Part shown: positions 52,258 to 61,371 of the stretch, piece by piece
Layout: every line of letters starts with the position of its first letter
How positions within the stretch are numbered: position 1 is the first letter of the stretch
From: Bacteriovorax sp. BSW11_IV
GTDB taxonomy: Bacteria; Bdellovibrionota; Bacteriovoracia; Bacteriovoracales; Bacteriovoracaceae
Length of the DNA stretch: 64,000 nucleotides
NCBI RefSeq assembly: GCF_000447755.1
Contig: NZ_AUNE01000010.1
Span: forward strand, 124,001-188,000
Reading direction: 5' to 3'
The notes under the pieces: generated by a model
What the model was told of the DNA's origin: nothing
Databases searched by the model: none
Seen by the model: only the letters and a program-made list of their open reading frames with translations
Translations under genes and position numbers: made by a program

Positions 52258-53571
52258 TCAAAAACGAGGATAATAGTCACTTAGCCCATATAGATTAAGG
52301 TCAACTACAACAGGACGGCCGCGCTTTACTGTGATGGGAATTTCACGCTTTAAATAAGCGCCTCTAACTCGGACACTTAAGATCACGTTTCTTTGCTGCT
52401 CGTGTTTAAGCTTACCGGCCAAGATGATATCGACATGACCTTTATCATCATTTTGGGGCGCTTTGGTTTCTACGTTAAAAAAGAAGGGGTCTCCAGCGAT
52501 TAGACGATTATCACCAAGAACTGGGCTCAATGTAATATCGTAATCGTCCTTATCTTTCAAAATTGTGTACCTAGAAGTTTTTGGAATATGCAGTCTTAAA
52601 TGAACATAAAAACTTTCAGGTTCGTAAAAGTCGATATTAAGCCCGTCCATATTATCTGAGAAAAAATGGGACATGACTTGAAACCCTTCATGGTCACACG
52701 AAAAATCTGTAATACATTCTTTTGGCACTTTAACCAGGCCTCTTTTTGTCAAAGAGATATGAGGCCTCGCGAGCGTGAAAGTTCTTACACTGTGATGTTC
52801 AAAATGTTTCAATTTTTTATTTGGAGAAAAAGGATCAGGTAATGAGCGGTCAATATAATGATCAAAATTCAGACTCGCAGAAGGAACAGGAACTGCAAGA
52901 TCGTCTTCTAGCATAAAAGACAAGCTAGAAGTTTTCGCGAGTTGAAAATTTCCTGAAACATTCAAAAGTTTGATATGTGAGATAAATTTTTTAAAATTTT
53001 CATCATAAAAAAATGTATCTCTTAGATTCGTTAGCATTTGTGAGCCAAACATCATATCGCGAAGTTCTTTTTTTCCGAAAATAAAATCTTTCAACTTCTT
53101 TAAATAAAGTGGAACACGAACAATTTGTGTTCCAAAATATGGTGTGCCGAAAGTCGCCATTTTATCCATTTGATTTTCGATAATTTCTTTGGATTTAAAA
53201 ATCCCTAGTCCATCATTTGAATAATTGAACCTAAGCCAATTCATAGCAACGAGGCCGCCTTGAGAATGACAAATAAATGAAAATTTATCATTTTTTTCAA
53301 GTGGCAATTTTGCCATAAAATCTTCGAGCATTTTTGCGAAATCAAATGTGTCATACTGATCTTTACCTGTTGGATAACCAAATGAGGTCGAAACATATTG
53401 AACTTCATTTTGTATGCTATTTAAATAATTTGGTAAGGCCACTTGACCACTTGCAAACGTTCCCTCATCTGAAGCGATTCCATGAATGAAAACAAGGTAA
53501 TGCTTATTTGCATATGAAGATACAGACAAAAAGACGAGCAAAAAACTCAGAGATAATGATTTCAAATTCAT
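52258..53571 (-). CDS. exported alpha/beta-hydrolase, lipase-like
   Basis: 437 aa with a signal peptide (ending SSYA). The alpha/beta-hydrolase core has 'YLVFIHGIASDEGTF' (oxyanion HG) and nucleophile Ser in 'FICHSQGGLVAMN' (near residue 102), typical of triacylglycerol lipases and PGAP1-like esterases. A later His ('HFEHHSVRT') could be the base. The C-terminal 150 residues form a beta-rich domain with repeated polar strands. Secreted lipid ester hydrolysis is likely, in keeping with a predatory lifestyle. Confidence 0.8.
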   Translation of the reverse strand: MNLKSLSLSFLLVFLSVSSYANKHYLVFIHGIASDEGTFASGQVALPNYLNSIQNEVQYVSTSFGYPTGKDQYDTFDFAKMLEDFMAKLPLEKNDKFSFICHSQGGLVAMNWLRFNYSNDGLGIFKSKEIIENQMDKMATFGTPYFGTQIVRVPLYLKKLKDFIFGKKELRDMMFGSQMLTNLRDTFFYDENFKKFISHIKLLNVSGNFQLAKTSSLSFMLEDDLAVPVPSASLNFDHYIDRSLPDPFSPNKKLKHFEHHSVRTFTLARPHISLTKRGLVKVPKECITDFSCDHEGFQVMSHFFSDNMDGLNIDFYEPESFYVHLRLHIPKTSRYTILKDKDDYDITLSPVLGDNRLIAGDPFFFNVETKAPQNDDKGHVDIILAGKLKHEQQRNVILSVRVRGAYLKREIPITVKRGRPVVVDLNLYGLSDYYPRF

Positions 53572-53613
53572 TATTTAAGTTTACGTAATAATTCTATGGG
53601 CCACAAGAAAAAT

Positions 53614-55551
53614 TTAAGAGGCGAGTTTTTCAATCTCTTTTAAATCTATATCAAAATACTCTTTATAAAGTCTTTGACCATGGAAAAGAGTTTGTCTCAA
53701 ACGCTCTTCACTCATTTTAAAAACTTCACTAAGATTAGAAATACTCTCCCCTTTTTCAAAGAACTTTTGAATAAGAGTGACTAAATATAAACTTTCAAGA
53801 TCTTCTAATGACAGTCCTTCGAGCTTACTCGTACTGACGGATCGTAAAATATTTTGATAGATACGATATTGACCTAAATCGACATCAATAACTGGCGCAA
53901 CATCGGGAGAAATGTCTTCAATATAATGAAGAGAGCCATGATAGAGAACCAGTCGATCTATTGCGGTTTTTAACTCTTGGACATTTCCTGGCCAATCGTA
54001 ATCTTTAAAAAATTCTACAATTTTTGGTCCGACTCGTTTTACATAGAGACCATTGGCATAACATACTTTTTCTAAGAAAAATCTCATTAAGGGAACAATG
54101 TCTTCTTTTCTTTCTCGTAATGCAGGCACACGAACAGAGCGTTCAGAAATCAATTCAAACAAAGCTATTGAGAAGCGATTTTCGCTTACCATCAATTCTA
54201 CATTGCTTGGACTCGTCGTTATAAAACGAATATCCTTTCGAGAATTCATTATTTCAAGTAATTTTAGCTGAGACTCCATTTGTAGAGAACAAACGTCTTT
54301 AATGATAATTGTGCCACCAGAGTATAACTCAAGTTTTCCAACATGATTCTCATCACCATTCAATATGAAGCTCAAATCATTAGCATTTAAAATATCATGG
54401 GAATTGACAACCCCAACCCCCATTTGTTTTCTATCACTATGATGATGAATAATTTGGGCCATAAGCTTTTTACCAATTCCGTACTCTCCAAGAATAAGAA
54501 CATTATGGTTTGTGTCTTTAACTGAATTTACAAATCGTTTCAAATTTAGTGTTTCTTCGCTTACACCGATGAGTTCAAACTCACTTGTATTTAGATACTC
54601 TAATTCACTATCTTCCAAAGGCTCGCGATGGAAATCTTTCCAAATTGATGTAATTGTAAAAGAAAGGATTTCACACAAAAGCAAATCTTCATAAGTAAAA
54701 AAGTCATCACCCTTTTTATTTGCAAATTCCATAACAGCACAAATAGTCCCTTGTTCATCATACACAGGAACAAGAATAAGTGTGGTTGTTTTGATATCGA
54801 AAAGTGAAAGAAGCTCATTGTATAAAGGATCACTATCTAGGCGACCAAGTTTCGTATTTATAATTCGTCTCTGATTAAGAACCTTCTCCATCAATGTCCC
54901 CTTCAAAGAGAACTGATTTTCTGATGGGGCCTCTTTTTCAAAGTCAAAGAGATTAAGATTGTCTCTATTGCGATCTACTAAATAAAAGTGAAAACGAGAT
55001 GCTTTAATGAGTCGTGATGTTTCTTTGAAAATGATTTTCAGAAATCCATGTAGTTCATCAAATTTTCTCATATCTTGATACAAATTTTTTAAAAGAGAAA
55101 TCTTATCTTTAGAACTTTGTTTACTGGCAATTCCTTGATCATGGAGAAGATCAATTAAATGATCTTTAAGACGACGACTCGAAAAACTTGAAACAAATTT
55201 TTGTATGAAAGCACGAGACATTCTATGATCATCTACATCAAATTCTAGTCCGCAAAAATACTTTTCACATTCTCCATAATCGTTCACAATTTCACTCAAG
55301 CGAGTGATCCTACCTGGGATATGAAAACTTGAACCCTTAAAGGCCAGGTTGGCATAAACACTTTGACCCACTGTAATTTTCTTTCTTGTATAGAAACCTA
55401 GACCGGTTAATGACAGATTCACAAGTTCAATACTTTTGTATTGTTCAGAGTCTAAATCTTTACCCATAAATAGAGAAAACTTTATCTTATCCTCTTCAGT
55501 TACAGGGACTCTAAAGGAGCGATGTGATCTCAATTTATTAATATTATTCAC
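53614..55551 (-). CDS. PilZ-GAF-AAA regulator with degenerate ATPase
   Basis: 645 aa. PilZ-like domain (about residues 10-115, 'RSHRSF', 'ELVNLSLTGLGFYTRKK'), a GAF domain (about 150-290) and an NtrC-like AAA+ domain from about 320. Walker A is altered to 'GEYGIGKK' and Walker B to 'GGTIIIKDV', and the sigma-54-contacting GAFTGA loop is missing. The domain end 'YDWPGNVQELKTAID' is intact. No Fis-type HTH ends the protein. PilZ suggests c-di-GMP binding; loss of GAFTGA argues against sigma-54 activation. GTG 55551 is set by GAGGA. Divergent paralogue of 55666. Confidence 0.78.
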   Translation of the reverse strand: MNNINKLRSHRSFRVPVTEEDKIKFSLFMGKDLDSEQYKSIELVNLSLTGLGFYTRKKITVGQSVYANLAFKGSSFHIPGRITRLSEIVNDYGECEKYFCGLEFDVDDHRMSRAFIQKFVSSFSSRRLKDHLIDLLHDQGIASKQSSKDKISLLKNLYQDMRKFDELHGFLKIIFKETSRLIKASRFHFYLVDRNRDNLNLFDFEKEAPSENQFSLKGTLMEKVLNQRRIINTKLGRLDSDPLYNELLSLFDIKTTTLILVPVYDEQGTICAVMEFANKKGDDFFTYEDLLLCEILSFTITSIWKDFHREPLEDSELEYLNTSEFELIGVSEETLNLKRFVNSVKDTNHNVLILGEYGIGKKLMAQIIHHHSDRKQMGVGVVNSHDILNANDLSFILNGDENHVGKLELYSGGTIIIKDVCSLQMESQLKLLEIMNSRKDIRFITTSPSNVELMVSENRFSIALFELISERSVRVPALRERKEDIVPLMRFFLEKVCYANGLYVKRVGPKIVEFFKDYDWPGNVQELKTAIDRLVLYHGSLHYIEDISPDVAPVIDVDLGQYRIYQNILRSVSTSKLEGLSLEDLESLYLVTLIQKFFEKGESISNLSEVFKMSEERLRQTLFHGQRLYKEYFDIDLKEIEKLAS

Positions 55552-55619
55552 GGCCAATTCCTCATATTATTAAGCCTAATTTCATTAGAAAATATCGTCA
55601 TTTTTTGGGTGAAACTTTA

Positions 55620-55646
55620 TTAATTAATCCTTCAAAAAGTCGATAA
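55620..55646 (+). promoter_or_regulatory. sigma-28-like promoter (weaker match)
   Basis: TTAA (55620-55623), 15 bases, GTCGATAA (55639-55646) against TAAA-N15-GCCGATAA: seven of eight in the -10. It is 20 bases before the ATG of the second PilZ-GAF gene. Confidence 0.45.
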
Positions 55647-55665
55647 GTATTGGCAGGAGTTCATA

Positions 55666-57417
55666 ATGGATAAAAGTTTATTAAATTATCAATTTTACAA
55701 ATCTTTCAGAATGCCTATTCACAAAAATGACAAGGTATTTTTGAAAATTATAAAAGATCGTGATGGTGTCAACAAAACCATCTTTGCTGGTGATATTGTA
55801 AATATAAACCTAACTGGACTCAATTTCTCAACTAATAAAATTTTACGTGATGGTGAAGAAATTTCTATCATGATTTATACAAAAAGATTCTTCAACAACT
55901 GGGACTTTGAAGTTAAAGGAAAAATTGTTCGCTCATTCTACGAATCACCAAATTCGCGAAATATCGTTTATGGAGTTCTACTCGATTCAGTGGAAGAAGA
56001 TTCCGAATTGGCCTATTTCTTAAAGGATTTCATTAATAGATTTTCATCATCTCGATTGAAAGAATATCTCTTAGAATCTGCAGTTTCAGAAAAAAAGATT
56101 TCAACTAATGAAGGAATTGAACTCTACAGCTTGATGAGCTCCCTATACATCACAAGCTCAAAAGATCCTGTCATTGAAAGTTTAACAACAGCAACAGAAA
56201 TTCTAGATTGTGAATACGCAAGAGTCTACAAAATCAATCTTGATGCCCACGTATTAGAAAATACCTTTTCAAGCAATAATGAAAAAGTGAAAGATACTGA
56301 TTTTAGGCATGGCCTCATCGGTAACGTTTTTACTTCTGGCTCTGTTGTAAATCTTGACCTAAGAAGGCTTGAAAAGCACCCGTACAACATTCATGATATG
56401 AAAACGGCCCTTGCCCATCCTCTTTACAATCGCCAACATAAAACAATTGGTGTTATCGAATTTGTTAATAAAAATGGTGGTAAAAAATTCACCATCAAAG
56501 ACGAACGATTTATAAAACTAGTTGCAAGTTTAATTTCACATCATTTTGATGATTTTGTTCCTCATTCAAGAATAACCCAAATTGAAGAGCTAAATCCCAT
56601 AGAGAAAAAAATTGAGCCACTCTATATTGGTCAAAGTCTCGAGTCCATCGAGATCAGAAAAATTATTAACTCACTCAAAACCAAGGCCGACAATATTTTA
56701 ATTGTTGGCGAAGATGGAGTTGGGAAAATTGAACTAGCAAGAGGAATTCACAATCAAGGATCGACTGCACTTCAAGAAATATTTCACTTAAATTGTAATA
56801 ATACACATGAGGCCAGTAAGCATATCGCTCAAAACTTAGAAGAAGCACATCTTGCGACAGAAGGTGCTCTACTCTTAGAAGAGCCTGGAAAATTAAGTAT
56901 AAAAGATCAAAAAATACTTTTTGAACTTATATCGAGATCTAAAAAAAGAGTTATCACAGTTTCATCAAAAGACTTACAAAGCCTCGTTGAAAGCGGCCAC
57001 TTTTTGAAAAAACTATATTTCTATATTAGTAAGGCCCACTTACATTTAAGGCCACTTAGAAATCGCAAAGATGAGCTTATGGATATTGTTCATGATCTTA
57101 TCAAAAGAGAAGCTGATCGCAGAGAAATTACTCCACCTAAATTGGATGAAGAAACTGTTGATCGTATTATGAGCCATACATGGCCAGAAAATATGAAAGA
57201 ACTTAAGAAAACAATTAAAAAGGCCATGATGAAATTTGACCCACAAAGTGAAATTTATATCGATGTTATGCCATTAAGCTCGCGCCACAGACCGAAGAAA
57301 AATACAAAGATGTATGACATAATTAATGAACTGGCACTGCATACTGATCGCAGTATCTATTTCAATAATCACAAGCTCATGCTAAACGATATTATTCGAA
57401 GAAAGCTTGAAAAATAG
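55666..57417 (+). CDS. PilZ-GAF-AAA regulator with degenerate ATPase, paralogue
   Basis: 583 aa. It has the same layout as the gene at 53614: PilZ-like (about 10-110, 'DIVNINLTGLNFSTNKI'), GAF (about 150-300), and a more decayed AAA+ domain ('GEDGVGKIELARGIH' for Walker A, 'GALLLEEPG' for Walker B, 'HTWPENMKELKKTIKK'). No GAFTGA, no HTH. AGGAG precedes ATG. Likely a c-di-GMP-linked signalling protein without sigma-54 activity. The two diverge from a shared 108-base spacer. Confidence 0.78.
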   Translation: MDKSLLNYQFYKSFRMPIHKNDKVFLKIIKDRDGVNKTIFAGDIVNINLTGLNFSTNKILRDGEEISIMIYTKRFFNNWDFEVKGKIVRSFYESPNSRNIVYGVLLDSVEEDSELAYFLKDFINRFSSSRLKEYLLESAVSEKKISTNEGIELYSLMSSLYITSSKDPVIESLTTATEILDCEYARVYKINLDAHVLENTFSSNNEKVKDTDFRHGLIGNVFTSGSVVNLDLRRLEKHPYNIHDMKTALAHPLYNRQHKTIGVIEFVNKNGGKKFTIKDERFIKLVASLISHHFDDFVPHSRITQIEELNPIEKKIEPLYIGQSLESIEIRKIINSLKTKADNILIVGEDGVGKIELARGIHNQGSTALQEIFHLNCNNTHEASKHIAQNLEEAHLATEGALLLEEPGKLSIKDQKILFELISRSKKRVITVSSKDLQSLVESGHFLKKLYFYISKAHLHLRPLRNRKDELMDIVHDLIKREADRREITPPKLDEETVDRIMSHTWPENMKELKKTIKKAMMKFDPQSEIYIDVMPLSSRHRPKKNTKMYDIINELALHTDRSIYFNNHKLMLNDIIRRKLEK

Positions 57418-57543
57418 CACCAATATCCGACTAATAAATACGGAATTATTTTTTTTTTGACAGAGCAATCAAACCTTTGAAAGAATAGATTTAGGATATC
57501 AATGAATGATGTCCTATAAATTAAAATGACCAAGGAAGGTTGA

Positions 57544-58356
57544 ATGGAACTCTTTAATTTCAATACATTAAAGACTTCACTGTGCAAAAGCACTAAGAGT
57601 CTTACTATCTCTTTAAATCGTCCAGAAAATAACCAGACAATTAATAAGGAAATGTTATTTGAACTTGAATCAATCATGAATTGGTTAAGCTCAAAAGTTG
57701 AAATTAGCTCAGTTCTTCTCACTTCAACATCTTCACAATTTTGTACAGGAATTGATCTATCTGAGTGGAAGAGTTCAACAACTGACGAACTCTTAGCTTT
57801 TCAAAAAAGAATTACAAAAATTTCAAAAAGTTTTTCTTATCTTCCACAAATCGTTATTTGTGATTTAAAACAAAATGTAAGCGCAGAAGGTATTGAGCTT
57901 GCTTGCGGTGCCGATCTAAGATTTTCAAGATCTGGTATGAAAATGAAATTCAATTTCTTAGAACGTGGCCTTATGCCTAGTAGTGCTGTTTACCAAAGTT
58001 TTTCAAATCTCTTTGGGATGCAAAATTTAAAGAACTGGCTTTATACAAACAGCATCGTTCACACAGACTCTCTCGTTCACAGTGGTGTCTTAACAGGTCT
58101 ATACTTTGAACAAGAAGAGCTAACAGAGAAATTATCTCATATAGAGTCTCTTTCCCCACTTGCTCGTATGCAGAGTAAACTTGCATTTAAAGTATTTGAT
58201 GTTGACCTTGAGAAAGTTCAAGACGAAAGAATTACAACAATCACTAAAGCGCTTTTATCAATTGAAGATTGGAAATCTGAAAAAGGCCAATTCACTGCTG
58301 CCAGAGAAATTGGCTCAAAATTAAAGCGTGAAGAAATGAACAGACAATTTGCTTAA
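57544..58356 (+). CDS. enoyl-CoA hydratase/isomerase (crotonase) family
   Basis: 270 aa. It has the crotonase order: 'VLLTSTSSQFCTGIDLSEW' (first oxyanion strand), 'NVSAEGIELACGADLRFSR' (second) and 'KFNFLERGLMPSSAVYQ'. The Glu pair used by hydratases is not clear (the first position is Ala-Glu-Gly, the second is in 'LERG'). It may be a hydratase, isomerase or CoA hydrolase. It is convergent with the mevalonate operon, overlapping its last gene by four bases, so it need not belong to that pathway. Confidence 0.8.
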   Translation: MELFNFNTLKTSLCKSTKSLTISLNRPENNQTINKEMLFELESIMNWLSSKVEISSVLLTSTSSQFCTGIDLSEWKSSTTDELLAFQKRITKISKSFSYLPQIVICDLKQNVSAEGIELACGADLRFSRSGMKMKFNFLERGLMPSSAVYQSFSNLFGMQNLKNWLYTNSIVHTDSLVHSGVLTGLYFEQEELTEKLSHIESLSPLARMQSKLAFKVFDVDLEKVQDERITTITKALLSIEDWKSEKGQFTAAREIGSKLKREEMNRQFA

Positions 58357-59255
58357 AATCTAAAGAGAGGTCGTATCTCGTGTCCACTTAGCGCTTGTAC
58401 GGCCTCATCAAAATCTTGAGTCATTCCCAAAAGAAATCCTCCTCCACCAGCGCCACAAAGTTTAAGATAATAATTTTCATACTTAAGACCATCGGACCAA
58501 ATTTCACTAAATAGTTTTGGAATCATTGGTGTGAAATGACGAAATTGAAAGTCAGATAGTTCACGGAAAAATTCATAAAGAGAAAGATAATCTCCCTCTA
58601 AAAAAGCACTCACGCAACTGTCATTTATTGGTAGTAAAACATGATCACACAACTTAGAGAAGGCCTCAGTTTTACATTTTTCTAAGAACAAATTTACTAG
58701 TGGTTCGGTTTTACGATCCCTTCCTGTATTAAGAAGAAAGATGGCACCCTTGCCTACTTTGCTTTCAGGAATATCAGCTGCGCCAATATTGCCTTCACTA
58801 TCAATAATAATAGGACGATTAATATAACTAATAAGTGGATCAATACCAGAGCTTGATCCATGAAAATGAGATTCAATTTGAGAGAAAATACTCTTTAATC
58901 TAGGAATGCTCTCATTCTCGTCAGAAATTTTGTATCGATCATATACGGCAGCTACGACGGCACCAGAACTTCCGACTCCATAGCCTTGAGGAATTGTAGA
59001 GTCAAAATAAAGTCCTTGACCAACATCGAACTCAAAGCTTGAAACATCTAGATCACAAAGTAGCTCTCCATTTTTTTTAAGGCGGGCCAAATATGTAGAA
59101 AGGGCCTTTAATTCTTGATCGACTCTCCCCTTGTCATTGGGAAAGCGAAGAGAACCATCAAAAAGCGGATATGGTATACACAGAGCATTTCCGTGTCGAA
59201 CAACGGCATACTCTCCAAACAACAAAATTTTAGAGTTAAAAGTTTTTCTATTCAT
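58353..59255 (-). CDS. mvaK1: mevalonate kinase (GHMP family)
   Basis: 300 aa. It starts 'SKILLFGEYAVVRHG' (GHMP motif 1), has the ATP loop 'GYGVGSSGAVVAAV' (about residues 88-101), then 'HGSSSGIDPLISY' with the catalytic Asp, and the C-terminal 'LCGAGGGGFLLGM'. It phosphorylates mevalonate. Last gene of the mevalonate operon; two bases after mvaD, with no ribosome site of its own, so it is translationally coupled. The first kinase step is assigned by motif; swap with the 346-aa kinase is possible. Confidence 0.8.
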   Translation of the reverse strand: MNRKTFNSKILLFGEYAVVRHGNALCIPYPLFDGSLRFPNDKGRVDQELKALSTYLARLKKNGELLCDLDVSSFEFDVGQGLYFDSTIPQGYGVGSSGAVVAAVYDRYKISDENESIPRLKSIFSQIESHFHGSSSGIDPLISYINRPIIIDSEGNIGAADIPESKVGKGAIFLLNTGRDRKTEPLVNLFLEKCKTEAFSKLCDHVLLPINDSCVSAFLEGDYLSLYEFFRELSDFQFRHFTPMIPKLFSEIWSDGLKYENYYLKLCGAGGGGFLLGMTQDFDEAVQALSGHEIRPLFRF

Positions 59256-59257
59256 GC

Positions 59258-60340
59258 TTATAAATCAAGGGCCCCTAAACCGACTCTATCATAAATAACT
59301 TGGCCATTTTCTAAAAACGATACAAGCTCATCTTTGATAAATGTTCTTACCTCTTCTTTAATATTGGCAGGGTAAAGAAGATGGATATTTGGACCAGCAT
59401 CAAGCGTGAAATATACAGGAAGCTCGGTTTGAGCTCTGAACTCTCTAATCTTCTCGATTATAACAAGTGTGTTGGGTCTCATTAAAATAAATGAAGGTGT
59501 TGAGTTCATCATCAGACCATGAAGCTCCAGCGCTTCTTGCTCAAGAATTTCACCAAAAACCTTTAAATCACCATTTTCAAGGGCCCATAGGATCTTTTCA
59601 ATATTTTCTTTTGCATGATCAAAACGAACACTCGCAAAAGGATGATCTTTCATCAATGAGTGACCCACTCTTGAAGAAACGGCCTTTTCCTCAGAAGAAA
59701 CAATCAAAATTGAATCTTCATATGTCTTAAAAATATCATGAATCTTAGTCAGTGGACTTGCAAAATATAAGGAGCTATTTTCATTGGAATACTCTCCCCA
59801 TGTGGCCGCATAAGGGTAAACTGAGCGGCATGCACTTCCAGAGCCAAGTCTTGCGATATATGAAGCTTTTTGTAGAAATTCGGCCTCATCTTGTAAATTT
59901 CCAAATAGCTCACGCTCTAAAGAACACAAGCACAGTGCAAGGGCACTCATACTAGAAGCACTTGATGCGATCCCTGTCGAATGTGGAAAAGTATTTGATG
60001 AATTAAACTCAAGATCGAGTTGGGCCAAAAAAGGAAAAATATCGAGAATACTTGTTAGAAATTTTTCTATTTTCTCTTTAAACTTTGGAGCCTCTTTATT
60101 CTCAAAAAAATAACTTAAAGAAATATCTTTAGATTTAAAATCTTTGAATGAATAAGAAAGATCCATAACTGTTGTGCTCTCACTTAATGTTAGAGACACA
60201 GAGGGATTACAAGGAAGCTGTGTTGCAAACTTTCCCCAATATTTTACAAGAGCAATATTAGAAGGCGAACGCCATGCGAATCGCCCAGTCTCTACTTCTT
60301 CTTTGAGAAGTAGATTTTTATTAATGTAATGTTTTTCCAA
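59258..60340 (-). CDS. mvaD: diphosphomevalonate decarboxylase
   Basis: 360 aa. Signature 'SPSNIALVKYWGK' at the start, 'NPSVSLTLSESTT', 'FPHSTGIASSASSMSAL' (ATP loop) and 'RLGSGSACRSVYP' are those of MvaD. It makes isopentenyl diphosphate from diphosphomevalonate with ATP. TTG 60340 is preferred because GGAG lies six bases before; longer frames to 60361 are possible. It overlaps the upstream kinase gene by 20 bases. Confidence 0.93.
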   Translation of the reverse strand: MEKHYINKNLLLKEEVETGRFAWRSPSNIALVKYWGKFATQLPCNPSVSLTLSESTTVMDLSYSFKDFKSKDISLSYFFENKEAPKFKEKIEKFLTSILDIFPFLAQLDLEFNSSNTFPHSTGIASSASSMSALALCLCSLERELFGNLQDEAEFLQKASYIARLGSGSACRSVYPYAATWGEYSNENSSLYFASPLTKIHDIFKTYEDSILIVSSEEKAVSSRVGHSLMKDHPFASVRFDHAKENIEKILWALENGDLKVFGEILEQEALELHGLMMNSTPSFILMRPNTLVIIEKIREFRAQTELPVYFTLDAGPNIHLLYPANIKEEVRTFIKDELVSFLENGQVIYDRVGLGALDL

Positions 60341-61361
60341 GTTCAACTCCACTATTATCAACTTGAGAACCCGACATGATTAATTCGCGATAAGGAATAA
60401 CAACATTGAATCCTTTGTCTTCGAAGTACTTCATGGTTTCAGACTGGTCTTTATGAGATGTAACAAGAACAAAGTCACCACCCCATGCGCCAAGAGATTT
60501 AACCTCGCCCCAATAATCTGAAAAATATTCAGTCTTTGCTGGTACTAAATCTAGAGTCTTTGAAACAAAAAGCTCGTGTGCACGAATCAAAAATTCAAAT
60601 TCAGAAAGAGTCTCACATTTTACAAGATCTGTAGTGATACTTGAAAGAGTTGAAATAACTTCAGGAGCGTAAGGACGCATTTTATTATAATATTCAATCG
60701 CCTTTCTTGAGTTCTGCTTCTTTCCTAAGTGAACAAAAAATAATTGTTCTTTAAAGCTTGGATTAAATAACGTTTGAGACCACTGAGGACCTGTTGAATT
60801 CTTTTTATAAAGAATAGGGCCTTCTGACTGGGCACACGCGATGTCATAACCAGACCCGCCTTGAGTTTTAAATAATAATTCAAATGGAGAAACGTAGGCC
60901 CATTGTGCAAGATTGTAGATAAGAGTTGAACTTGATCCTAGCCCCCAATCTCTTGGAAAGTCTAAAACAGTTTCAACGTAAACATCAACATCGTCTCTTA
61001 GAAAATGTGAATTTTGAGATCTCGCCTGACGCAATAGCTTTTGCAATTCGACCATATCATCAGATGGATTTTCATCTAAAATATTAAAACGCCAAAATTC
61101 AAAATTGGCCTCAAACCACAATTTGCCATGGCAATCATATGACTTCCAATTAAGTTTAGGCTCAAATGAACTTGAATAGCGCACACTTAATGATTGCCCT
61201 AGTTTAGTAGGAAGGGCCAAAGCATCAGCACCATCAAGGACGAAATACTCACCAGAAAGAAGAAGCTTTCCATGACCAAAAAAGTATTGGTCTCTGCCCG
61301 TGCTAAGAAGCCCAGGATTGTTCCCTATATGACGAGATAGGATTTCGTTTTCAGTAAGCAT
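60321..61361 (-). CDS. mvaK2: GHMP kinase, probable phosphomevalonate kinase
   Basis: 346 aa. 'GHGKLLLSGEYFVLDGADAL' (about residues 29-48), 'WGLGSSSTLIYNLAQW' and 'GGSGYDIACAQSEGPILY' are the motifs of the GHMP kinase placed between HMG-CoA reductase and MvaD in Bacteroidetes-type operons. Phosphorylation of phosphomevalonate is the missing step, so it is assigned by position. AAGGA before ATG. If reversed with mvaK1, the pathway is unaffected. Confidence 0.75.
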   Translation of the reverse strand: MLTENEILSRHIGNNPGLLSTGRDQYFFGHGKLLLSGEYFVLDGADALALPTKLGQSLSVRYSSSFEPKLNWKSYDCHGKLWFEANFEFWRFNILDENPSDDMVELQKLLRQARSQNSHFLRDDVDVYVETVLDFPRDWGLGSSSTLIYNLAQWAYVSPFELLFKTQGGSGYDIACAQSEGPILYKKNSTGPQWSQTLFNPSFKEQLFFVHLGKKQNSRKAIEYYNKMRPYAPEVISTLSSITTDLVKCETLSEFEFLIRAHELFVSKTLDLVPAKTEYFSDYWGEVKSLGAWGGDFVLVTSHKDQSETMKYFEDKGFNVVIPYRELIMSGSQVDNSGVELGKTLH

Positions 61362-61371
61362 GTCTATCCTT

